Origin: an uncultured Pseudomonadaceae bacterium
GTDB taxonomy: Bacteria; Pseudomonadota; Gammaproteobacteria; Pseudomonadales; Pseudomonadaceae
Length of the DNA: 5,296 nucleotides
Direction of reading: 5' to 3'
NCBI GenBank assembly: GCA_947630465.1
Contig: CANRHT010000131.1
Coordinates: 1 to 5,296, forward strand
Under the pieces are notes generated by a model. It ran no database searches. It was given only the letters and a program-made list of their open reading frames with translations, and was not told the origin of the DNA. Below, in pieces: positions 1 through 5,084 of this stretch (within the stretch, counting starts at the first letter, position 1; the number at the start of each line of letters is the position of its first letter). Position numbers and translations under genes: made by a program.

Positions 1-40
1 CTTGTTCTTAGGCGTGGCTGATATTTCTGTCTTAGATTAA
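1..40 (+). CDS. glyS: Glycyl-tRNA synthetase beta subunit, C-terminal end only (partial)
   Basis: In the frame starting at base 2 the sequence reads LFLGVADISVLD and stops at TAA (38-40). This closely resembles the end of GlyS as I recall it in E. coli (FLRVADISLLQ) and pseudomonads. GlyS is the tRNA-binding beta subunit of the alpha2-beta2 glycyl-tRNA synthetase, which charges tRNA-Gly in the cytoplasm. The gene begins before the window, and glyQ would be expected further upstream. In Pseudomonas the order glyQ-glyS-gmhB-acyltransferase is usual, and the next two genes here agree with it. Only 12 residues are visible, so the call rests on this tail plus the neighbours. Confidence 0.8.
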   Translation, partial: LFLGVADISVLD

Positions 41-91
41 TCAGCTACAGAGTGAGCAGTGCACGCTGATTTGAGCGTGCACTGCGCTTAA
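41..91 (+). repeat. Extragenic hairpin repeat, copy 1 (glyS-gmhB spacer)
   Basis: The element starts directly after the glyS stop. It contains a perfect 12-bp inverted repeat, GCAGTGCACGCT (56-67) and AGCGTGCACTGC (74-85), with a 6-base loop. No T run follows, so it is not a canonical intrinsic terminator. It ends just before the gmhB ribosome binding site. The left flank TCAGCTACAGAGTGAGCAG (41-59) recurs with one change at 1414-1432 after the acyltransferase gene, and both copies end in a CTGC...CTTAA segment. The two are therefore probably members of one dispersed extragenic family. A role in attenuation or mRNA processing is inference. Confidence 0.65.
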
Positions 92-100
92 GGATTGCCG

Positions 101-631
101 ATGAAATTAATTGTTCTCGATCGTGATGGCGTGATCAATTACGACTCCGATGCCTATATTAAAACCGTTGCTGAATGGATTGCGCTGCCGGGTGCCTTAG
201 ATGCGATTGCGCGTCTCAGTCGTGCTGGCTGGACAGTGGCCGTTGCCACCAATCAATCGGGTTTAGCGCGCGGCTATTACAGCGTGCCGACCTTAGAATC
301 GATGCACCAAGTGTTGCGCGATGAGGTGCAGCAGCGTGGTGGTCATTTGGGTTTAATCACCTACTGCCCGCATGGCCCTAATGATGCTTGTACATGCCGT
401 AAACCCTTGCCGGGTTTGCTAGAACAGATTGCCGAGCACTATCACACTGATCTGGATGGTGTGTGGTTTGTCGGTGACAGTTTGCGAGATTTACAAGCCG
501 CCGTGGCTGTTAAGGCGCAACCGGTACTGGTTTGCACAGGCAAAGGTGCAGAGACCGCTCGTAACACGCTACCTGAATCAACGTTAATATTTGCTGACTT
601 GTCAGCAGTTGCAGATCATTTACTCGCTTAA
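101..631 (+). CDS. gmhB: D-glycero-beta-D-manno-heptose 1,7-bisphosphate 7-phosphatase
   Basis: A 176-residue HAD-superfamily phosphatase that removes the 7-phosphate from heptose 1,7-bisphosphate in the cytoplasm, a step in making ADP-heptose for the LPS inner core. HAD motif I is DRDG (D7 nucleophile, D9 acid/base). Motif II is TNQSG (50-54). Motif III/substrate contact is R100-K101, and motif IV is GDSLRD (D126, D130). A zinc-binding loop typical of GmhB is present as C89-P-H91 and C97-T-C99. Length is normal for the family. The ATG at 101 is chosen because AAGGA (90-94) lies 6 bases upstream; the in-frame TTG at 95 abuts that site and is unlikely. Its position between glyS and an acyltransferase gene is the usual pseudomonad order. 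The histidinol-phosphatase domain of HisB is the nearest alternative, but no his genes are here. Confidence 0.93.
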   Translation: MKLIVLDRDGVINYDSDAYIKTVAEWIALPGALDAIARLSRAGWTVAVATNQSGLARGYYSVPTLESMHQVLRDEVQQRGGHLGLITYCPHGPNDACTCRKPLPGLLEQIAEHYHTDLDGVWFVGDSLRDLQAAVAVKAQPVLVCTGKGAETARNTLPESTLIFADLSAVADHLLA

Positions 632-643
632 AGGCCAAATCAG

Positions 644-1411
644 ATGGGCATTTTCTACGGATTAAGAACGCTAGTTTTCTATGTATTGCTGGGCTTGAGT
701 GCCTTTATTTGGTGTTCCATTAGTTTGTTAATTGCGCCTTTTTTATCCTTTCCAGTGCGTTATCGTTTTATTAATGTGTACTGGTGTCGTTTTGCGGTAG
801 GTTTGGCCAAATACCTGCTGGGGTTGGATTACCGTGTCACAGGTGTGGAGAATATCCCCAGTGAGCGTTGCGTGATTTTGGCTAAACACCAAAGCACTTG
901 GGAGACTTTTTTCTTATCTGCTTACTTTCAACCGTTGAGCCAAGTACTAAAAAAAGAATTATTGCGTGTGCCGTTTTTCGGCTGGGCGATGGCGATGCTC
1001 AAGCCTATTGCGATTAACCGTGATAATCCCAAACAGGCGCTCAAGCAGCTGGCCAGCCAAGGTGCGCAGCGTTTAGAGCAAAACTGTTGGGTGCTGATTT
1101 TTCCTGAAGGCACGCGTATTCCCGTGGGTGAAATCGGTAAGTTTTCCCGGGGTGGCGCGGCGCTGGCGGTGAATGCGGGCTTGCCGGTGCTGCCGATTGC
1201 ACACAATGCGGGGATGTTTTGGCCAAAAGTAGGTTGGCGCAAAAAGCCCGGCACCATTGATGTGGTGATTGGCGCAGCCATGTATGCCGAAGGTGAAGGC
1301 CCGCGTGCCATCGCCGAACTCAATCAACGTGCTTTTGCGTGGATTGCCCAAGCTCAACACGATATCGGCGCTTTGGATGCCAAGGTGCTGGCAGAAATTA
1401 TTACGCCTTAA
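644..1411 (+). CDS. plsC: 1-acyl-sn-glycerol-3-phosphate acyltransferase (PlsC/LptA-type)
   Basis: A 255-residue member of the PlsC/LPLAT family, expected to acylate lysophosphatidate to phosphatidate at the inner membrane in phospholipid synthesis. A hydrophobic N-terminal segment (about residues 8-33) looks like a membrane anchor. The catalytic block I is H82-QSTW-E87, that is HX4E rather than the more common HX4D. Block II covers about 103-126 (KKELLRVPFFGWAM onward), block III is FPEGTR (153-158), and block IV is around VLPIAHN (182-188). AAGG (631-634) overlaps the gmhB stop and lies 9 bases before the ATG. The gap between genes is only 12 bases, so co-transcription with gmhB is very likely. 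The closest remembered relative is P. aeruginosa PA0005 (called lptA there), which also neighbours gmhB. The gene name therefore varies, but the biochemical family is clear. Confidence 0.9.
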   Translation: MGIFYGLRTLVFYVLLGLSAFIWCSISLLIAPFLSFPVRYRFINVYWCRFAVGLAKYLLGLDYRVTGVENIPSERCVILAKHQSTWETFFLSAYFQPLSQVLKKELLRVPFFGWAMAMLKPIAINRDNPKQALKQLASQGAQRLEQNCWVLIFPEGTRIPVGEIGKFSRGGAALAVNAGLPVLPIAHNAGMFWPKVGWRKKPGTIDVVIGAAMYAEGEGPRAIAELNQRAFAWIAQAQHDIGALDAKVLAEIITP

Positions 1412-1413
1412 TC

Positions 1414-1456
1414 TCAGCTATAGAGTGAGCAGCTCAGTTTGACGCTGCTCACTTAA
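1414..1456 (+). repeat. Extragenic hairpin repeat, copy 2 (between convergent genes)
   Basis: The element starts two bases after the acyltransferase stop. It holds a perfect 10-bp inverted repeat, AGTGAGCAGC (1424-1433) and GCTGCTCACT (1444-1453). Three further inner pairs (TCA 1434-1436 with TGA 1440-1442) are possible with one bulge. It shares 18 of 19 bases of its left flank with 41-59, plus a GCT...TTTGA core and a terminal CTTAA. It lies between two converging genes, where a symmetrical hairpin could end or protect transcripts from both sides. No clear T run follows on either strand, so termination is only a possibility. Confidence 0.6.
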
Positions 1457-1468
1457 CATCTACTGCTT

Positions 1469-1690
1469 TTAGTAAGACGAATTTGGCGTGTGCTCGGGAT
1501 TGATCTCGCCGGCGACTTCCTCTGGATCAACGTCATTGAGCAGCAGCATTTCTTTGACCGTTTCAATGTGCTCCAGCACCACTTGATAGTGATCACCGTA
1601 CTCATACTTGGTCACTTCGATGGCGTTGGGCATATAGCTGAATGCAATTTTCAGGGCGTGCAGGGCGTCTTGGCTGAGTTTGTCGCTCAT
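1469..1690 (-). CDS. Small acidic protein of unknown function (73 aa)
   Basis: I do not recognise this family. The protein begins MSDKLSQDALHALKIAFSYM and ends in a Pro/Asn/Ser-rich tail (NPEHTPNSSY). It has about 14 Asp/Glu against 4 Lys and no Arg, so it is clearly acidic. It has no signal peptide or membrane segment, and two stretches (about 4-20 and 35-51) have a helical look, suggesting a small soluble helical protein. The ATG at 1690 is preceded by AAGG with an 8-base gap on the minus strand, a good ribosome binding site. The frame stays open upstream to an ATG at 1792, but that extension (MHLCMQKPEYG...) is Cys/Tyr-rich, looks non-coding, and overlaps the intergenic palindromes. It converges on plsC and diverges from polA. 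Good start signals and protein-like composition support it as real. Confidence 0.72.
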   Translation of the reverse strand: MSDKLSQDALHALKIAFSYMPNAIEVTKYEYGDHYQVVLEHIETVKEMLLLNDVDPEEVAGEINPEHTPNSSY

Positions 1691-1931
1691 ATTAAATACC
1701 TTAATCATCGTTGCTGCTGACCTCGCAGTGCAGTCGTAGGCCAGCATGGAATATGTAAAGCCGTACTCAGGCTTCTGCATGCAGAGGTGCAAAGCACGGC
1801 GCGTGTTGCCGGCTATCCTAACAAAGATTCATATTTTAGCGCAGCTAAGGGGCGCTAGCGATTGGGTGCTCTGGCGGTTTGCCTGTATCCTAGTGCGCAT
1901 TCAGTGGTTTTAGTTAAGGTTGATTATTCGC
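1691..1931. promoter_or_regulatory. Divergent spacer upstream of polA and the 73-aa gene
   Basis: This 241-base spacer must hold the promoters of both divergent genes, but I see no strong sigma-70 pair. The best weak polA candidate is TTGGGT (1862-1867), 18 bases, TATCCT (1886-1891). Visible structure includes a perfect 12-base palindrome TCTGCATGCAGA (1774-1785), a small inverted repeat AAGCC/GGCTT (1758-1762, 1770-1774), TAGCGC/GCGCTA (1837-1842, 1852-1857), and a spaced direct repeat TTGCC-N2/3-TATCCTA (1806-1820 and 1879-1892). Any of these could be a regulator site; none matches an operator I can name. Confidence 0.3.
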
Positions 1932-4754
1932 ATGTCTCAAGCACCTTTAGTTTTGGTTGATGGCTCCTCATATTTGTATCGCGCGTTTCATGCGCTGCCA
2001 CCTTTAATGACCTCCCAAGGCTTGCCGACTGGCGCGGTGAAGGGCGTGTTGAACATGCTGCGCAGTTTGCAAAAGCAATACCCTGATAGCGTGATCACCG
2101 TGATTTTTGATGCCAAAGGCCCCACGTTTCGTGACGCGCTCTTTACTGAATATAAAGCGCAGCGCCCGCCGATGCCCGATGATTTACGCGTACAAATTGA
2201 ACCGCTGCATGAGTGCGTACGCGCACTGGGCTTTCCATTTTTATGTGTGGAAGGTGTGGAAGCCGATGATGTGATTGGCACCTTGGCACGCAGCAGTACC
2301 TTGGCTGAGCGCGATGTGGTGATTTCAACCGGCGATAAAGATATGGCGCAGTTGGTCAATGGTCACGTCAGTCTGGTCAACACCATGTACAACACCAAGC
2401 TCGATAGCGCTGGCGTGGTGGATAAGTTCGGTATTGGCCCTGAATTGATCATTGATTACCTCGCCTTGATGGGTGATAAATCTGACAATATTCCCGGTGT
2501 GCCGGGCGTGGGTGAGAAAACCGCCTTAGGCTTGCTGGTGGGCTTAGGGGATATGGATGCCATTTACGCCAATATCGAGCAAGTAGCGAGCCTGCCGATT
2601 CGTGGTGCGAAAACCTTAGGTGCTAAATTATTAGATAACCGTGATATGGCCTATTTATCACGCGAATTGGCCACTATTAAGACCGATGTCGAGCTCGAGC
2701 TAAATATGGATGCATTGCAGATGCAGGAGCCACAGGATGAGGCCTTGCTCGAACTGTATCAGCGTCTTGAATTTAACAGCTGGCAAGATGAGATCCGCCG
2801 CCGCAGTGGTGCCGCTGCCAGTCGTCCCAAAGCTTCCGCTAAAGCAGCCGCTGTGGCCGCCGATGATTTGTTTGCAACCGCGCCGAGCAGCACCGAACCG
2901 GCACATACAGCGACAGAACCTGCTGCAGTTGAGCCTGAGTATCAAGCCACCTTCCATACAATTTTGACGCAAGAAGCCTTTGCTGATTGGCTGCAACGCT
3001 TAAGTCAGGCTGAGTTGTTTGCTTTTGATACTGAAACCACCAGCGTCGATGCCCAGCAAGCGCAGCTTGTGGGTATCTCTTTTGCTGTGGCTGAAGGGGA
3101 AGCGGCTTATGTACCTTTGGCACACAGTTATATGGGTGTACCGCCGCAGTTGGAGCAGCAGTTTGTGTTGGATGCGCTGCGTCCACTGCTGGAAGATCCG
3201 ACCATTAGCAAGGTCTGCCAAAATGGTAAATACGATATCAATGTCTTAGCGCGTTATGACATTGCTGTGCAGGGTGTGCGTTTTGATACCATGCTTGAAT
3301 CCTATGCGCTCAATTCCACAGCCACACGCCATGATATGGACAGCTTGGCGCAGCGTTATTTAAATCGCAGCACCATTCGCTTTGAAGATGTGGCGGGTAA
3401 AGGTGCAAAACAGCTGACCTTTGATCAAATTGATCTTGAAGTGGCCGGCCCTTACGCCGCAGAAGATGCAGAAATTACCCTGTGCTTGCACAACCGCTTA
3501 ATTCAAGAGTTGCAGGCTGTGCCGACGTTGCGTGCAGTCTTGGATGAGATTGAAATGCCGCTGATGCCGGTGCTGGCACGCATTGAACGCTATGGTGCCT
3601 TGGTGGATGCGCATTTGTTGGGTGTGCAAAGTTTAGAGCTCGCTGACAAGTTAACTGAACTGGAACGCCAGACCTTTGCCATTGCGGGCGAAGAATTTAA
3701 TCTAGCCTCGCCTAAGCAATTAGGGGTAATTTTGTATGAAAAGCTCGGTTTACCCATCTTATCCAAAACCGCCAAAGGCCAGCCCAGTACCGCCGAAGCG
3801 GTGTTGTCTGAACTGGCTGAGCGTGGGCACGATTTACCCAAGCTGCTGATGGAATATCGCAGCTTAAGCAAACTCAAAAGCACTTACACCGACCGCTTGC
3901 CCGAGCAAATCAACCCGCTGACGGGGCGTATTCATACCAGCTATCATCAAGCCGTCACCGCGACTGGTCGTTTGTCGTCGAGTGATCCGAACTTACAAAA
4001 TATTCCGATACGTACTGCTGAAGGCCGCCGCATTCGCCAAGCTTTTGTTGCCCCTGCAGGCTATAAGTTGCTGGCCGCCGACTACTCGCAAATTGAATTA
4101 CGCATCATGGCGCACTTAGCGCAAGACCCCGGTTTGCTGGATGCCTTTCGCAATGACCGTGATGTGCACAAAGCCACCGCCTGCGAAGTGTTTGGCGTGG
4201 CGTTAGATGAAGTGACCAGTGATCAGCGCCGCAGTGCTAAGGCGATTAACTTTGGTTTGATTTACGGCATGAGCGCTCATGGTTTAGCCAAGCAAATTGG
4301 CTGTGATCGTGGTCAAGCGCAGATGTATATGGATCGTTATTTTGCCCGTTATCCGGGTGTGCTCGACTATATGGAGCGCACGCGACAACAAGCCAGCGAG
4401 CAGGGTTACGTGGAAACCTTATTTGGCCGACGTTTGTATTTACCCGATATTAAGGCAAAAAATGCCGCCATTCGTAAAGGTGCAGAGCGCACCGCAATTA
4501 ACGCACCGATGCAGGGCAGTGCCGCCGATATTATTAAGCGTGCGATGATTACTGTTGATCAATGGCTGGCTGAATCAGGACTGGATGCGCGGGTTATTCT
4601 GCAAGTGCATGATGAGTTGGTGGTCGAAGTGCGTGAGGATCAAGTGGATGCCTTGCGCGAAGGTCTGCTGCCATTAATGAGCGCGGGTGCTGCTTTAGAT
4701 GTGCCCTTGTTGGTTGAGGCAGGTGTCGGTGATAATTGGGATCAGGCGCATTAA
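1932..4754 (+). CDS. polA: DNA polymerase I
   Basis: A complete 940-residue DNA polymerase I, acting in Okazaki fragment maturation and excision repair. The 5'-3' exonuclease domain (about 1-290) shows the D60 region, GVEADDVIG (108-116), GDKDM (134-138) and GDKSDNIPGVPGVGEKTA (181-198). An Ala/Pro/Thr-rich linker (about 291-337) is longer than in E. coli. The 3'-5' proofreading domain (about 340-525) is intact: D366-T-E368, NGKYD (D435) and YAAED (D512). The polymerase domain has motif A DYSQIELR (D717), motif B with K770, F774 and Y778, and motif C VHDE (D894, E895). These sit 12 residues later than their E. coli counterparts, consistent with 928 residues there. The ATG at 1932 fits the normal MSQAPLVLVDGSSYLYRAFH start. 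AAGG (1916-1919) is 12 bases upstream, a rather long gap; the TTG at 1920 directly touches it and is rejected. Confidence 0.98.
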   Translation: MSQAPLVLVDGSSYLYRAFHALPPLMTSQGLPTGAVKGVLNMLRSLQKQYPDSVITVIFDAKGPTFRDALFTEYKAQRPPMPDDLRVQIEPLHECVRALGFPFLCVEGVEADDVIGTLARSSTLAERDVVISTGDKDMAQLVNGHVSLVNTMYNTKLDSAGVVDKFGIGPELIIDYLALMGDKSDNIPGVPGVGEKTALGLLVGLGDMDAIYANIEQVASLPIRGAKTLGAKLLDNRDMAYLSRELATIKTDVELELNMDALQMQEPQDEALLELYQRLEFNSWQDEIRRRSGAAASRPKASAKAAAVAADDLFATAPSSTEPAHTATEPAAVEPEYQATFHTILTQEAFADWLQRLSQAELFAFDTETTSVDAQQAQLVGISFAVAEGEAAYVPLAHSYMGVPPQLEQQFVLDALRPLLEDPTISKVCQNGKYDINVLARYDIAVQGVRFDTMLESYALNSTATRHDMDSLAQRYLNRSTIRFEDVAGKGAKQLTFDQIDLEVAGPYAAEDAEITLCLHNRLIQELQAVPTLRAVLDEIEMPLMPVLARIERYGALVDAHLLGVQSLELADKLTELERQTFAIAGEEFNLASPKQLGVILYEKLGLPILSKTAKGQPSTAEAVLSELAERGHDLPKLLMEYRSLSKLKSTYTDRLPEQINPLTGRIHTSYHQAVTATGRLSSSDPNLQNIPIRTAEGRRIRQAFVAPAGYKLLAADYSQIELRIMAHLAQDPGLLDAFRNDRDVHKATACEVFGVALDEVTSDQRRSAKAINFGLIYGMSAHGLAKQIGCDRGQAQMYMDRYFARYPGVLDYMERTRQQASEQGYVETLFGRRLYLPDIKAKNAAIRKGAERTAINAPMQGSAADIIKRAMITVDQWLAESGLDARVILQVHDELVVEVREDQVDALREGLLPLMSAGAALDVPLLVEAGVGDNWDQAH

Positions 4755-4771
4755 ATTTTTGTAATGTGCAG

Positions 4772-4799
4772 GAACTATTCGTTTAATCGTGCAGTCAGA
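4772..4799 (+). promoter_or_regulatory. Sigma-E/AlgU (sigma-22)-like promoter for the sRNA
   Basis: GAACTA (4772-4777) is followed by 17 bases and TCAGA (4795-4799). The family consensus as I know it is GAACTT-N16/17-TCTGA, so there is one mismatch in each box at the right spacing. It starts 18 bases after the polA stop, and the predicted transcript start is near 4804-4807. ErsA of P. aeruginosa, at the same place after polA, is reported to depend on AlgU. The motif is visible; use by AlgU is inference. Confidence 0.6.
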
Positions 4800-4805
4800 G
4801 TATTT

Positions 4806-4937
4806 GAATGGCTGATGTGAAGTCAGTTGTTATTGATACTCCTTGATGTGTTTTATGTTGGCAAGCATCCGAGCTATCCCCTAGCGGCTCGGATTTAGAC
4901 TCCGAATCTTATCCCCCAGAGATTCGGAGTTTTTTTT
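4806..4937 (+). ncRNA. ersA: Predicted ErsA/Spot 42-like small RNA downstream of polA
   Basis: A small RNA gene is predicted from a promoter-to-terminator unit inside the polA-glcB spacer. The transcript would start near 4806, downstream of the sigma-E-like promoter, and end in the T run at 4930-4937, giving about 130 nt. It has an A/U-rich 5' half followed by two hairpins. Hairpin 1 pairs ATCCGAGC (4867-4874) with GCTCGGAT (4887-4894), and hairpin 2 is the terminator. Both loops show the same C-rich motif, TATCCCCTAG (4875-4884) and TATCCCCCAG (4910-4919), a likely seed for pairing with G-rich ribosome binding sites. The terminal U run suits Hfq binding. Spot 42 in enterics and ErsA in P. 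aeruginosa (about 130 nt from memory) lie at the same spot after polA. The homology call rests on synteny, promoter type and size, not on alignment; the exact 5' end is estimated. Confidence 0.72.
4899..4937 (+). terminator. Rho-independent terminator of the sRNA (and probably polA)
   Basis: A perfect 11-bp stem, ACTCCGAATCT (4899-4909) with AGATTCGGAGT (4920-4930), has a 10-base loop and is followed by an unbroken run of eight T (4930-4937). This is a textbook intrinsic terminator. No other terminator lies between polA and here, so polA read-through transcripts would also end at this point. Confidence 0.93.
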
Positions 4938-5084
4938 GTCTGAGATAAAGCGCCCGTACAGCGCGGCGTCTTTGCATGTTTTCCCTCTGCTTTTTTGTAA
5001 ATATTCATGTAGTATTTGTTCTTATGCACTACATGGCCTATCGGCCGTTCTATTAGAGGCTTTTCCAAGCAGAGTGAGGCAAAA
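4938..5084 (+). promoter_or_regulatory. glcB upstream region with inverted repeats
   Basis: This stretch separates the sRNA terminator from glcB and should hold the glcB promoter, but no strong sigma-70 pair stands out. A weak candidate is TTGCAT (4972-4977), 18 bases, TGTAAA (4996-5001). An 8-bp inverted repeat, CATGTAGT (5006-5013) and ACTACATG (5028-5035), has a 14-base centre. A second one, ATGGCC (5033-5038) and GGCCGT (5043-5048, one G-T pair), overlaps it by three bases. They could be an operator or leader structures. The glcB ribosome binding site GAGG (5076-5079) is 5 bases before the ATG. Confidence 0.35.

Noticed and set aside
95..100. TTG start for gmhB giving two extra residues (MP)
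   Set aside because: The TTG directly abuts the AAGGA ribosome binding site (90-94), leaving no spacing; the ATG at 101 has a 6-base gap and fits the family N-terminus.
928..1360. Long minus-strand open frames inside plsC
   Set aside because: They are shadows of a well-recognised gene, with low-complexity Pro/Ser/His/Arg-rich translations and no family resemblance.
1490..1720. Plus-strand 76-aa open frame antisense to the 73-aa gene
   Set aside because: It has no ribosome binding site and a less protein-like His/Val/Ile-rich composition; the minus-strand frame has better start signals.
1691..1792. N-terminal extension of the 73-aa minus-strand gene from an ATG at 1792
   Set aside because: The extension has unusual Cys/Tyr-rich composition, crosses intergenic palindromes, and lacks the good ribosome binding site seen before the ATG at 1690.
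1920..1931. TTG start for polA giving four extra residues (MIIR)
   Set aside because: It directly follows AAGG (1916-1919), and the PolA family begins with the MSQAPLVLVDG-like sequence at the ATG at 1932.
1988..3249. Several overlapping open frames on both strands inside polA
   Set aside because: polA is intact with all domain motifs in its own frame; the alternatives have Cys/Arg/Gln-rich non-protein-like composition.
4833..4859. Sigma-70 promoter TTGATA-N15-TATGTT inside the predicted sRNA
   Set aside because: The 15-base spacer is too short and it would remove the 5' half of the RNA; the sigma-E-like promoter upstream gives a better unit. Start mapping would settle it.
5069..5079. Third copy of the extragenic repeat before glcB (CAGAGTGAG match)
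   Set aside because: Only 9 bases match copy 1, there is no hairpin or other flanking identity, and the match is explained by the purine-rich ribosome binding site.
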